From positions 28,892,935-28,956,934 of the forward strand of contig NC_084806.1 in NCBI RefSeq assembly GCF_963583255.1: a stretch of 64,000 nucleotides of DNA, read 5' to 3'. The translations under genes and the position numbers were made by a program. Of this stretch, positions 37,401 to 49,965 are shown piece by piece. The stretch comes from Pyrus communis (Eukaryota > Streptophyta > Magnoliopsida > Rosales > Rosaceae). Each line of letters starts with the position of its first letter. The first letter of the stretch is position 1. The notes under the pieces are model-generated. The model was not told the DNA's origin, searched no databases, and saw only the letters and a list, made by a program, of their open reading frames with translations.

Positions 37401-37927
37401 CTAAAAAACAAAGAGGTGTGTCTCGCTCAAGTACAGAGGCTGAGTATCGCCAAATGGCCTATACCTCTGCCACCTTGTCTTGGTTCTGCCACATATTCCG
37501 CGATCTTCATCTCCCTCTAAATCCACCACAATTGTGGTGTGACAATATCAGTGCCTTGGCAGTAGCTTCCAATCCAGTCTATCAGGCACGTATGCGTCAT
37601 GTGGAAGTTGATTATCATTATGTTAGAGAAAAAGTAATTCGCAAAGAACTAGTTGTGGGATATGTTTCTTCCGTTGACCAACTCGCGAATCTCTTAACCA
37701 AGGGTTTGTCCACAGCTCGTTTTAGTTATCTCATCTCCAAGCTTCCTGTTTGTCAACGTCCACTCAGCTTGCGGGGGCGTGATAAACCAACTATTCAAGA
37801 TATCTCTCCACGTCCGAAATGCATGGTAAACGTCTCTCCAAGTCAGCCACACAAGTTGGATACTCTTCAACCTCTTCAACAGATAGCAAGGAATCACACT
37901 TCTTCCTTATCTAAAACTCATGTGTAA
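34433..37927 (+). pseudogene. pol of the copia element (one internal TAG)
   Basis: Protease: WLFDSGANAHIT right after the gag TAG. Integrase: WHSRLGHPSS with CHSCPMGKSH (HHCC zinc site, about 34850-34980), then HSDVW, TDGGGEY and EQNGISERKH (D, D, E core, about 35030-35340). RT: PNKWVYRIKRKSDGS, DVKNAFLHGSL, LYGLKQAPRAW and the catalytic YVDD (about 36826-36837). RNase H: ANADYAGDPDDRRSTGG, SSTEAEY and WCDNISA (to about 37640). A TAG at 36461-36463 lies inside RT. The frame runs past the 3' LTR start (37780), so the last 48 codons are LTR-encoded. All catalytic motifs look intact; the TAG makes it non-autonomous unless read through. Confidence 0.92.
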
Positions 37928-38058
37928 CTTAGTTTTGAATTTCAAATGTAATCAGATGATATGTAACCAACCTCATCTTGTAATCTCTATATAATGAAGT
38001 CCATACCTCACTCATAATTAATTGATCTATGTTTACAACCCTAGCTTAAATTCTTTCA
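37780..38058 (+). repeat. 3' LTR of the copia element
   Basis: 279 bp; two transitions and a 15-bp deletion relative to the 5' LTR. Overlaps the last 148 bp of the pol frame. Confidence 0.92.
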
Positions 38059-38711
38059 GAAGACATGTAGACGATGCTTCAGCCTCTAATCATGCCAACA
38101 TAAGTCAAATCTTAAGACAATCGAATAAGCATCTGAAAAATCATGTTTGTAGGGAGCATGCTAAGTATGAAACGAGATGTGCTGGTCTTGTAATTCTAAA
38201 GATAACAAATGAACTTATTACTGTTAGAAAATATTAGTATTTTAGGTTTACTTCAATATTTGGTTTTCTAGGTTTAGCACGTTAGAATTAGGGTTTCAGT
38301 TTCTTACCTTTTAGGGTTAGTTTATTATAAATAGCATGCTTGTTATTCAGTCGGGAATAAGTTAGTCACGATGTAGCTTATTGGGGTTTTGTAACCGTTT
38401 CGGCATTCTTGTTTGTTTAATAATATTTTTATTACCTTTTAAGGTTAGGGTTAGTTTCTTAAAAATATTATTCTTACTATTTTGTAGTCTTATTTGTCTC
38501 ACACTCTAATATTCAACTAATACCATGTTTTAAAGATGTATGCTATGCATGACATGTGTATACCTTAATTGAGTGCCAGCTTTTAATTCTTCAAAGCATA
38601 TTAACCTGAGATCATCTCAGAGTGACGACAACTTTAAACTGTATTTTGACCAGACCACAAAATTGGAGGTCTTTAAGGAAAGAGTAATACTAGGCGGGTA
38701 AATTTTTTTAA

Positions 38712-38870
38712 GGAAAACTAATGAAAATGGCATGAAAATTTTGAGTTTTAACGATAAGAATAAAACAAAGGGTAAAGTGAATAGTACCAGGATTCACTTT
38801 TTCGTGTAAAAATATGGTTTTTCGTTAAAGTAAACAGTACCGGAAGCTTTTCGTTAAAGTTCCTATTTTT
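38712..38870. repeat. Small MITE-like repeat
   Basis: Ends are inverted: AAGGAAAACTAATGAAAA on the left, and TTTTCGTTAAAGTTCC on the right (complement GGAACTTTAACGAAAA). The interior (TTTTAACGATAAGAATAAAA, GTGAATAGTACCAGGATT) resembles, from memory, a very common repeat in apple/pear DNA. Edges are approximate. Confidence 0.45.
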
Positions 38871-39061
38871 TTAATCATATTTGCAAACAAGGTGATATGT
38901 CACCAATAAGAAATAAGAGCGTTAATCAATACTTAAGTAATAATCGAATCATTAACAACCACATCATATGCTTTAAAAATTATACTTTAAATAGATTGTC
39001 TTCCTAACATTGCCCCTTAAGGAAAAGTCAATCGTTGTGCTATAGCACCTACACTCATACT

Positions 39062-39297
39062 CACACTACTACATAAAAGTGTTTTCCCGACGAAATACCA
39101 TTCGTCGCGCAACATGTAAATTTGTCACTAAAACTTTAGGCAACGAAAATTTTGTCGCCCCACTGTACTCGCGCAAAGTTCAAGGAACAAAAGTTTTCTC
39201 GATGAAATACAAAGTTTCGTCGCACAAGAGTGTTTACGCAACGAAATTTAGGTCAGAAACGCAACAAAAAACTTCATCACGCGAAATTGGAGGAGGG
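39062..39297. mobile_element. One end of a CACTA (En/Spm) transposon
   Basis: CACTACTACATAAAAGTG is followed by many copies of short subterminal motifs in both orientations (CGACGAAAT, TTCGTCGC, CAACGAAA). This is the organisation of CACTA element ends. No opposite end (TAGTG) or transposase was found in the neighbourhood, so it is a fragment. Confidence 0.5.
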
Positions 39298-41329
39298 GGA
39301 CAATACCTTTTTTTTTCTTTTATTTTTTTTTATTTTTTTATTTTTTTGAAGAAGATATGATACCGGCTTTAATTTTTTTCTCTTTCTTGTGTGGAAGAAA
39401 ATTGCTCTATAGGTTAATTTAATCCCCTGATTAAGGTAGAACTAAATAAAGTCTATAGGCAGTTGGATTCTATTTCCTAGAAGACTTAAACTCCAAGTCA
39501 AAGTGGATAACCTACATCAAATCAGGAAATAACTATCTGCTCGCCTACTCGGCTTGGGATTTCTACACTTACTACCTTTTTCGAGTGCAACCCAACAAAT
39601 GTGGGGCATTTGTGGAGCAAAAAGTAATCCTAAAAATCCAAAAGACGACACATGAAATTTTTAATTTTTTCTTCTAAAGAAGACAATATTATCTTCATTA
39701 AATGGGAAGGGCCCATAAATATTCACACGCACATCTCAACATCCATGGAAGCCTGAGCAGCTAACTATGACTACACCAAGCTCTCATGTTCGTGGCATGG
39801 AAAAGTCAAAGGCATTTGAAGATAGGATTAATCACCAAATCTTATCTTTAATACATTCCCAATTGAAGGTCAACTCAAACAATAAAGGAATCCTCATCAC
39901 CATTAGTCAATGATACTTACATGATAATTCCACAATATTATCTCATAATTAATATATTGGAATTATTTTTTCCTCATTCATCCTACACATCCTGGTCAAT
40001 GGGAAGCCACCATGTGTAAGGCAAATCTCTAACCTTATTGTCGGCCACCTCCCTATAAATACTCCAGCTACACTAGTTTCCCCCCTAGCGCGTGTGTGGA
40101 TTTGGCCTTGATCAAAAGTGTTAATTGTTTTGTAGGTACAAATTCGTCAAAACAGAAGACGACGTATTTTTGCAACCAAAATAATTATTTATTTACTGAT
40201 AGTGCACTTTTCAAATACGAGACAAACATTTATTGAATTGTAACGCACTAAAAATAAAACTTAATTGTATGAGAGAATCTATCCAAGAGTTCCAAGTAAT
40301 AGATTTCTTTAGACCTTGGGAATGTCAATACCAGCCTTCAGGACTCTGTTGTTGAGATATTTTCTATGCAACATATGTAATATTTATAAGTATGGAGCAA
40401 ACCATTCTTCTTGACCACCACATAATATGATTTCAGGGTTTGGGACATTCATTATTTTATTTCATCTATAAAGATCATTCATATAAATAACAAAATATAT
40501 GATATTAATTAGTCACAGATATTTTCATGACCATTTGATGGCTTTTCTAAAACTTGTGTTCATCTATTATTTATGATTCCTAATTGACGATTGATAAAGA
40601 TTTGTGCTAAATTTTGTTTTTCTTACATGAATTATGAAAAAGATACCTTAAACAATGAAAGATTTATGTTTCAAACACATTGTAGGTTGGGTCCAAAGAG
40701 TTGTTTGCTGCATATTTTTGTAGTTGCTTTTTCCATACTAAGTCAAATATAACAAATGATCAAGACATGAACATGTTGTCAAGCAATGGCGGAGACAACA
40801 TGGGGTCATTGGTTGTCTTTGACCCCAACAACTTCAAAAACCCCATGTCTATTTGTTTGTATATCATATTTGACCACTATAAACAACTAAGGAAACTAAA
40901 TTACAACTTTCTCCTCCTACTTTTATTTTCTTCTATCATATTTGTCTTCATTTTCTCTCTTCTTGTAAAAAATACTTTAGTTAAAATGCCTTGACAGTCT
41001 TCAACATTACTGCACAGTGTCCTGCATGCATCGTCTACAGGCCTTTACAAATGTTGACGTATGTCAGCATAAACCTTCGGTATATGTTGATAGGAATTAG
41101 AAGGTGCCTACTAGATGCTTGACGAAATGGAAGCTTTTTTTATTGATATTATGGACTGGTTTAGTATTGTTGTGCTTTGAAAAAAAACTGCTTTTGCTAT
41201 ACTGTGAGAATAAGCAGCTGTGAAATAAAGCAGCAACGTGTTTGGTAAACTTTTTTCTAAAAGTGTTTTTGGAAGGCTAAAAAAAAAAAAAAAAAAAAAA
41301 AAAGTATTATAGTGTTTGGTAAACTTTTA

Positions 41330-42159
41330 TGTGACAACCCATCCCGAATTAAAATATATTTTATCTTCGAAAGCGTGGGAATGACGATTTTGCCCTTGAA
41401 ATGATGTGTGGTGGATGTATAAACGGGCTAAGGAAATGGACCAATTAGAATTGTGGGTTTGTTTTGATTTAAATTGTTAGCCCTAAACCTTATGGCCCAA
41501 TCAGGGCCCTGCTCTTTTATTTCTGCCCAATCCCGTACCTCAGTCACACACACACCCACACATACAAACTTTCTTTCCTTCTTCTCTCTTCTCGACTCTT
41601 TTCCTTTGTTCGTACAATTTGAGCCTTCACCTCTCAAACACCATCCAAACTTCATCGATTAAGCTTGAGCTTTGCATCAACGTGTTTTTAGTGACTTCCC
41701 GAACCTATCCGTACCATTGGATTAAAGAACGGATCACGGGAACCCGAGAACCTAAGAGCTCCAGCGTGGTGCTCTGTTGCTCCGTCGTGATCGTGGTTAG
41801 TTCACGGAGTTGTAAAGCTTAAGGGAGTCTTAAAACTACTCCATAGAGACCGGGGAACAATTTTTGGAGGATTTGGACATCGAGATAGGTCAGTTCCACG
41901 AGTTCCAGTTTAGTCGAAATTTTCCAGAGATTTTCCGACCACTTTTCATCGGTTTTAAGACCTCTAGAAGGTAAGATCGTGTTCTTCTAGTTCAGGTCTT
42001 CAATTTGATATAAAATTCGTGAAACCAGGGAGTGCAGCGGTGGCCGACAACAGAGATATTGAGATTCAAAGTTTTTCCAGAAACCAGGGAGTGCAGCGGT
42101 GGCCGGCAACGGAATCCGACGAACCACTAGATAAGACAAAGCATATTCCATCAACCTTG
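41330..42159 (+). repeat. Truncated 5' LTR of the chromovirus
   Basis: Matches 45973-46820 with many substitutions, a 20-25 bp indel near 41450 and a rearranged patch near 42020-42110 (GGGAGTGCAGCGGTGGCCG occurs twice here and once, diverged, in the 3' copy). The homology stops after AACCTTG at 42159. Confidence 0.85.
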
Positions 42160-42562
42160 GTGGTGGCAAGGTAGATGGATGGGATCTAGTGGGTATACTC
42201 AGACGGGCTATGGTGGAGCATGCCACTATCAGGGTGATATAGCTTTATATTCAGGAGGACAGTATTAGTACTCACACGATCCGTATTAACAGAATGGTTA
42301 CACTCAGTATTCAGGAGGTTACATACCATATCCACCATATCCAGCTGGTGGATCATAGTGGTATTCCTGGGGACAGACCCAAAACGTAGAGGTTGCTTCT
42401 AGCATTGCCGGATCATTGAGGCAACTTAACCAGCCTAGTCAAGAACGACGTACATAGGGACGCGGAAACCAAGGTAATAGAGGTCGTGGAAGACGATAGC
42501 AAACATAGGGCTGTGTTCATCATATTACTCTGCAGGATGCTCAGAACAAACCTGATCTGATT
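42160..42562 (+). pseudogene. C-terminal remnant of chromovirus gag
   Basis: In one frame the segment encodes a Gly/Tyr/Gln-rich tail (GYTQTGYGGACHYQGD, then YSGGYIPYPPYPAGG and GRGNQGNRGRGRR), as at the end of such gag proteins. At least six TAG/TAA codons occur, mostly where Gln would be expected in this Gln-rich tail. The zinc knuckle and capsid-like domain are missing because of the upstream deletion. Confidence 0.65.
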
Positions 42563-45500
42563 ATGGGTACGTTAAATATTCTTGTCTATTTTGCTAGAGT
42601 ATTGATTGATTGTGCTGCCACACATTCTATTATTTCTCATACGTTTGCTCAGACGACACAACCACACCCTACACCTCTCGGTTACAAGTTAAAGTTTTCG
42701 ATGCCTAGAGGTGAGATGTATTATGTTAGTTGGGTATATCAAGGATGTCCTGTTTTGGTGGAGGACATCGTTATGCTAGCTAATCTAGTTCCATTGGATA
42801 TAGTTGATTTTGATGTTATTCTGGGCATGGATTGGTTACACTACAATCGTGCTCAGTTAGATTGTTATGAGAAAATGGTTACTTTCCATCGTCCAGGCTT
42901 GCATGTGGTTACATTCGTGGACGAGCGAGGTGGACTGAGACACGACATTATCTCTGCCATGAGAGCTAGAAAGTTGTTGAAGAAAGGTTGTCAGGGGTAT
43001 TTGGCTCACGTAGTATTGAATGAAGATACTCATGTTCGAGTAGTTAGGCATTTCCCTGATGTGTTTCCCAAGGATTTGCCTGGATTACCACCAGACAGAG
43101 AAGTCGAGTTCACCATTGATTTACTTCCAAGTATTGATCCTATTTCCCTAATTCCGTACCGAATGGCTCATGCTAAGTTAAAGGAATTGAAAGCCCAGTT
43201 GCAGGAATTGGTTGATAAAGGTTTTATTCAGCTTAGTACTTCACCTTGGGGAGCTCCAGTTTTATTTGTTCGGAAGAAAGATGAGACTTTAAGGCTGTGT
43301 ATTGATTATCGACAGCTGAATCGAGTAACGATTAAAAACCGTTATCCCTTGCCATGTATAGATGATTTATTTGATCAGCTTCGAGGTGCCTGCGTGTTTT
43401 CCAAGATTGATTTGAGGTCTAGGTATTATCAATTAAAAATCAGAAGTGAAGATGTTCCTAAGACGGCTTTTAGAACTCGGTACAATCATTACGAGTTCCT
43501 CGTGATGCCATTCGGATTAACTAATGCACCTGCAGCTTTCATGGATCTGATGAATTGGGTATTCAAACCATACCTTGACAGGTTCATCATTGCTTTTATT
43601 GATGACATCTTGGTGTATTCCAAGTCTAAGGCAAAGCATGTTCAACATCTCACTTTGATTTTGAAGAAATTGAGAGAACATCAATTGTATGCTAAGTTTA
43701 GCAAATGCCAATTTTGGTTAGATTAAGTGGCATTTTTGGGGCATGTAATATCAAGCCAGGGTATTCAGGTGGACCCTCAGAAAGTAGTTGTCGTTGAAAA
43801 TTGGGAGCAACCACAAACCGTCACTGAGGTAGAGAGTTTTCTGGGCTTGGCACGTTATTATAGACGGTTTGTTAAAGATTTCTCAGTTATAGCATTACCA
43901 CTGACAAGGTTGATGAGGAAAGATGTTAAATTCGAGTGGGACGATAATTGTGAATTGAGTTTCCAGCAACTAAAGTATTGTTTCACTCACGCACCTGTTT
44001 TGGCACTTCCAGACGACGGTGGTAATTTTGAGATTTACAATGATGCTTCCTTGAATTGTTTAGGCTGTGTGCTGATGCAGCATGAAAGGGTGATTGTTTA
44101 TGCTTCACGATAGTTGAAGCCTCATGATATGAATTATCCGATGCACGGTCTTGAGTTAGCAGCCATTATCTTTGCCTTGAAGATTTGGAGGTATTACTTA
44201 TATGGAGAAAAATGTAAGATTTTTACAGATCATAAGAGTCTTCAGTCTTTTCACCTAGAGAGATCTTAACCTCTGACAACGGAGGTGGATAGAGTTGCTC
44301 AGCGAGTATGCTTGCACGATTGAGTATCATCATGGTCATGCAAATGTAGTGGCATACGCGCTTAGCAGAAAATCCCGAGGTCGAGTTAATGCTTTATATG
44401 CTTGTCGTATTCCTCTTCTCGCATAATTGAGATCCACTGGAGTGAAGTTAGGGGTGGAAGATCAGGAAGAAGCTTTACTTGCTAACTTTCAGGTCAAGCC
44501 GATTTTGATTGAATGTGTACTTGAGGCTCAAGTGAATGATGAAGAAATTCAGGAATTAATTCAGGCAGTGTCATAGGGGAAAAAGAAAGATCTTAGAGTG
44601 TAGGAATCTGATGGCATGCTTATGCAAGAGAAACGAATGTACGTATCGAATATTGTTGAGCTAAAGAAAGATATTCTTAATGAGGCACATGTTTCAGCTT
44701 ATGCAATGCATCCTGGAAGTACTAAAATGTATGATACCATTCGGCCTTTCTACTTTTGGCAGGGCATGTGAGTAGATGTGCAATGTGCTAGCAAGTTAAA
44801 GTTAAAAGGAAGAGACATTTTGGGTTGATATAGCCACTTCCCATTCCCCAATGGAAATGGGAAAATATTACAATGGATTTCATGTACAAGTTTCCTCGTA
44901 CACGGAATGGTTATGACAACATTTGGGTGATAGTAGATCGGCTTACTAAATCAGCACACTTCATACCAGTTCGAAAAAACTATTCCCTAAGTCGATTAGC
45001 TGAGTTATTTATATCGGAGGTTGTTAAATACCACGGGGTACCGGTTAGTATTATATATGATTAAGATCCTAGGTTTACTTCTAAGTTTTGGGTGGCATTT
45101 CAGGAAGCTCTTGGTTCGAGATTGCTTTATAGTAGTGCTTATCATCCCCAGACGGACAGGCAATCTGAGAGGACTATCCAAACATTAGAAGATATGTTGA
45201 GGTCTTCGGTATTGCAATTTGGTGACGCTTGGCATAAGCGTTTGGATTTGATGGATTTTGCTTATAATAATAGTTACCATTCTAGTATCAGGATGTCACC
45301 GTTCAAGGTGTTATATGGTAAATCTTGTAGTACCCCTTGGTCAGAAGTTGGTGAGAAGGTATTAGTGGGCCCAGAGATTGTGGACAAGACTACTCAAAAT
45401 ATTTAGGTAATTAAATTTAACCTGAAAGTGGCCTAGGATCGACAGAAAAGCCTTACTGACAGACACGCCACAGATAGAGTGTATAATGTGGGAGATTGGG

Positions 45501-45913
45501 TATTTTTGAAGTTATCCCCGTGGAAATGTGTTGTACTATTTGGTAAGAAAGGTAAGTTAAGTCCTCGATATATCAGACCATACCAGATCACCGAGCGGGA
45601 CGATGAAGTTGCTTACAGACTTGAGTTACCTCCAGAGTTGTCAAAGGTGCATGATGTTTTTCATGTCTCTATGCTTCGCCATTATGTTTCTAATCCGTCA
45701 CACGTGATACCTCCTCACCCACTAGAAATTAATCCAGATTTAACTTATGAGGAGGAGCCAGTGACGATTTTGGATTGGAAGGATAAAGTTCTGAGGAACA
45801 AAATTGTTCGCTTGGTGAAAGTTTTGTGGAGAAACCATTCAGTGGAGGAGGCTACTTGGGAAATAGAGGATCGTATGCGAGATATGTATCCGCGCTTATT
45901 TTATGAATATTAG
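42563..45913 (+). pseudogene. pol of the chromovirus with chromodomain
   Basis: Protease: [20 protein letters not shown] (normally D-S/C-G-A; here DCAA), then [63 protein letters not shown] and [11 protein letters not shown] (about 43597-43629). Then RNase H-like IYNDAS and [11 protein letters not shown] (44030-44190). Integrase: VIVDRLTKSAHF, DPRFTS and YHPQTDRQSERTIQ (to 45406). The last 50 codons (EEEPVTILDWKDKVLRNK, then VKVLWRNHSVEEATWE) form a chromodomain. The frame is broken by stops at 43724, 44111, 44268, several around 44330-44600, 45062 and 45404. Not translatable as one protein. Confidence 0.88.
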
Positions 45914-46919
45914 TGGTTTATTATGTATTATACAAAGTTTCGGGGACAAAATTTTTCTAAAGGGGGGTAGGTCATGACAACCCGTCCCGAATTAAAATAT
46001 ATTTTATCTTCGAAAACGTGGGAATGACAATTTTGCCCTTGAAACGATGTGTGGTGGATGTATAAGCGGGCTAAGGAAATGGACCAATTACTATACCTCT
46101 TACTTTCTTAGGTCCAATTAGAATTGTGGGTTTGTTTTGATTTAAATTGTTAGCCCTAAACCTTATGGCCCAATCAAGGCCCTGCTTTTCTATTTCTGCC
46201 CAATCCCGTAGCTCAGTCACACACACACCCACACATACAAACTTTATTTCCTTCTTCTCTCTTCACGACTCTTCTCCCTTGTTCGTACAATCTGAGCCTT
46301 CAACTCTCAAACACCATCCAAACTTCATCGATCGAGCTTGACTTTGCATTAACGTGTTTTTGGTGACTTCACGAACCTATCCGTACCATTGGATCGAAGA
46401 ACAGATCACGGGAACTCGAGAACCTAAAAGCTCTGGCGTGGTGCTCTGTTGCTCCGTCGTGATCGTGGTTAGTTCACGGATTTGTAAAGCTTAAGGGAGT
46501 CTTAAAACTACTCCATAGAGACCGGGGAACAATTTTTGGAGGATTTGGACGTCGGGATAGGTCAGTTCCACGAGTTCCAATTTAGTCAGAATTTTCCAAA
46601 GATTTTCCAACCACTTTTCAACGGTTTCAGGACCTCTAAAAGGTAAGATCGTGTTCTTCTAGTTCAGGGCTTCAATTTGATATAAAATTCATGAAATTTG
46701 CTGTTGAAACGACAAAGATATCGAGATTCAAAGTTTTTCCAGAAACCGATGAGTGCAGCGGCAGTCGGCGACAAAATCTGGCAAACCACTAGAGAAGACA
46801 GAGCATATTTCGTTAACCTTGAAGGAATATTCTAACGGAGTCAGGTACATTTAACAGAATATCCTATTATTTAACGGCATATTCCTTAATGGCGTTAGAG
46901 TTACCGTCAGCGTGCCAGG

Positions 46920-49587
46920 CACGTGACACACCCTGACCCAGAAAGTCCACTTGGACTCCAAATCGAGTTGTGTTGGCCGACACCAAGAGGGTGACAAAGC
47001 CATAAAGTATAGTGATGTGGGAAAATGTGAATAAATTTAAATCTAAAAGTGCCTAAATACGAGAGTGCGCTGTGAGCGGAAATGAACCCATTTCACACGT
47101 GATGTCAGAGCATAAGTAAAGTACAGTAGAGTGGATTGAGAAGCATATCATCGAAGGTAATCTCCAATACCAAGATTTGCCACAAATCCTCGTCAATAAG
47201 ATAGCTCAGCTAAAAAAAAACATGGAGGGTGGAAACAAAGCAAGGGTGAGTGGCCCTGGAAATAAAATTTTAATAAAAACCTTCTAAATTGTTATAACCC
47301 CTCGCTGTGACACCTGTATAGTTTCAGAAAAAAAAAATCACACCACGTATCAATGTAAAATCAAAAGTATATCAACAGTAAATCCATAAATATACCACGA
47401 CACAACATCTCATCAGCAATATAAATAATCATGTGCTTAATAAATCAATGCTAGCACATAAGTCGGAGTCACCTATAGTGACCTGTACAACTCATCCATA
47501 TCTCATCAACATCAATCAATGTTAGCACATAAGTCGGAGTCACCTATAGTGACCTGTACAACTCATCCATATCTCATCAACATCAATCAATGTTAGCACA
47601 TAAGTCGGAGTCACCTATAGTGACCTATACAACTCATCCATATCTCATCAACATCAATCAATGCTAGCACATAAGTTAGAGTCACTTATAGTGACCTGTA
47701 CGACTCAACCATATCCCATCAATCAATGCTAGCACATAAGTCGAAGTCACCTATAGTGACCTGTATGACTTATCCATATCTCATCAATCAATGCTAGCAC
47801 ATAAGTCAAAGTTGCCTAATGGAATATGTACGACTCATAGGCAACCTGTACGACAGTGTCGGAGTTGCTTATATAGCTCATCTACCAATTCCTGCACACA
47901 AGTCGAAACCACCTATATGGTATGTACGACAGGCTTGCTGTAAATAAATATGCTCAAATGCTACGATCACGTGAAGGCTTCGCAAGTCACCTATACGATA
48001 AAAGGAAAAGACCCACTTACCTGAGGTTCGCGCTACGACCCTAGCACGAAAATCGAGACATCACGAACCATCATCGCCTATAACAATTATCAAATCACAT
48101 ATTAGAGTTCTTATTGATAAAACACGTAACTTACATAAAACATATCCCCAAGGATGTTCTAGAATGATTTAGGACCCATTGACCAAAAGTTAATTGTCGG
48201 TCAAAGATCGACGGTAGGGTCCACAACCCTACGTAACTCGATCCAGAAAATCCGCATTTTAGATTTCCGATCCGTAACTTCCAAAGATCCACATTGTGCT
48301 TTTAAGACATCATACTAAAGTTTCATTACGATCCAACGGTTGGATCTCTTCCAATTGCCAATTCAAGTGGTGGTCAACGTTTTATTTTATGAACTTACAA
48401 ATCCAATTTGGGAATATCTGTACGTCAGATTTCCAATCCGTAAGTTTCTAATATCCACAAATATTACGTACTATAATGTACTAAAATTTAATGACAATCC
48501 AACGATCGGATCGTCAGTTGTTGTAATAATCAAGTGGTGGACCTTAATGGCACTAAGTTTAAACGACGGAATTTCGTCAATCGGACTTCACAAACGGAAA
48601 CGAGGTATTCAAATTTAGCCTAGGAAGATTAGAGGACCCATCGGCCCATGCGCCGCCGCAGGTGGCGGTTGGCTGTCCCGACTCGTCGGAAAATTCAACT
48701 ATTTCTAAAAATTTCCAAAATTCACAGGAATGAAGATCTCAAATAGGGGAACAACTTTCATACTTTCCATGAAGTCCAAAAGTGGACGGAAGATACTCAA
48801 TTTTTCCCACAAAGCTGGCTGGTGCCTAAAGCTTCCCGGCGTCAATTCGTCATCTACGGTGGTCCAATGGGGTTAAGGTTGGTTGGGATTTTCTCTTGGG
48901 ATGATGGGCTACAAAGCCCAAGTGGTGGCATCGGCCATTGCTTTGTCGATTCGCCGGAAAATTGAAAATGGTGGCTGGAGCACTACGAGAACCGTCGACT
49001 TTCGTGGTCTCAAACCGCCTCATACAATGGTTAATCAAGGTGGTTTTGGTTGGGTTTTGTAGAGGGGAATGAGAGCTTCAAGATGGTGGTAGTGGCGTTG
49101 AAAAAATCCACCGGAGTTGGCCGAAATCGGCCTTGGAAGATAGGTGGTCGCAATGGGTGTGGGTGCGTGTGAAAGGCCACGGGAAGGCTGGGAGCTTCCC
49201 CCCCTCCCCCTTTTTTTTTTTTTTGTTTTTCTTTCTTTCTTTTCCTGATTGGCTCTCACTCTCCCTCCCTCCAAATCAGATTGGTCCGCTTAACCCATAT
49301 GTTGATTGGTTCTCAATCCTACAAGGTGGGAGTTCAAATAATTTAACTACCTTTAAATAACCAACTTCAAACGTCCATAACTATACCGTTATAATCCGGA
49401 CTCGTAAACAGCTTTCGCCTATGCGTTCGTAGTGACGAGTATTACTTAAATACACTAAAATAATAAGTTATACGTTTCTCTAAACGAGGGTTAACGGAAG
49501 TCAAAGTCCTTACTCTAGGGCATTTTCGTCAATTCACGCTTTTAAAATTTATAAAAACGTAAAGTTAGGGACAGTTTGTCACACACG
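46920..49587 (-). mobile_element. Antisense solo LTR inside the chromovirus 3' LTR
   Basis: On the minus strand, TGTGACAAACTGTCCC (ending at 49583) to GGGTCAGGGTGTGTCA (46924) gives a 2.66-kb LTR with TG...CA ends. Its ends are similar to those of the host LTR, so it is from a related family. CACG lies on both sides (46920-46923 and 49584-49587). No internal region remains. It creates inverted repeats with the right half of the host LTR (see 47960-48000 versus 50311-50371). Confidence 0.65.
47448..47850. repeat. Six tandem repeats of 65-71 bp
   Basis: CTAGCACATAAGTCGGAGTC starts (with variants) at 47451, 47522, 47593, 47664, 47729 and 47794: three 71-bp then two 65-bp steps. Each holds CACCTATAGTGACCTGTAC and ATCCATATCTCATCAA. 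The array lies in the antisense solo LTR and degrades to its right. Confidence 0.85.
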
Positions 49588-49878
49588 TGCATGAGCGTTG
49601 ACGGCGTGTGTGGCCGTGCCTTGGCCGGTGCATGGGATGTCGAAAATTTTTTCTAAAAATATGGGGATGCCCGGGGTGTTAAGTAGGCCACGATAATATA
49701 TTCAAACACCCCAATTGAGCAACGTATGAGAAGTTATTTCATAGTGATGTTTATGTGCTTAAAAATAACATTAAAATAGTTGTTTCACATATAGATGAGA
49801 CGTTTTCAAAGGACGAGCGTAGCCAGGCGAGACTTGGGGGTTACGACCCAGCTACATACTAGTGAGTGGGCTTTTGGG

Positions 49879-49897
49879 TTATATATATATATATATG

Positions 49898-49937
<40 letters not shown>

Positions 49938-49965
49938 CACACACACACACACACACACATATATG
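49879..49965. repeat. Compound TA/CA microsatellite
   Basis: (TA)n with GTATGTA interruptions, then (CA)n (about 49937-49958), in the right half of the chromovirus 3' LTR. Confidence 0.9.

Larger units (their letters stand above)
32998..38058 (+). mobile_element. Ty1/copia LTR retrotransposon, nearly intact
   Basis: 5061 bp with LTRs 32998-33291 and 37780-38058 (TGATAAACC...TTCTTTCA), flanked by GAAGA at 32993-32997 and 38059-38063. The PBS begins directly after the 5' LTR (TGGTATCTCTGAGC, near the initiator-Met PBS). A purine-rich tract (GCTTGCGGGGGCG) precedes the 3' LTR. One 1528-codon frame (33344-37927) carries gag, protease, integrase, RT and RNase H in copia order, broken only by two TAG codons. 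The LTRs show two substitutions and one 15-bp indel, so it is recent. Short LTRs and overall size suggest the Ale/Retrofit group; this is not certain. Confidence 0.93.
38064..40783. other. Intergenic DNA between the copia and hAT elements
   Basis: No gene. It contains a MITE-like repeat (38712-38870), an orphan CACTA end (39062-39297) and T-rich runs (about 39307-39348). CCTATAAATACTCC near 40051 is TATA-like but has no gene after it. Confidence 0.5.

Noticed and set aside
47440..47850. Possible CRISPR-like array of regular repeats
   Set aside because: Repeats are directly contiguous without unique spacers and the DNA is a plant LTR; it is an ordinary tandem array.
49035..49360. Overlapping ORFs with poly-Phe and poly-Lys
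   Set aside because: Arise from a T-rich tract in the antisense solo LTR; no domain.
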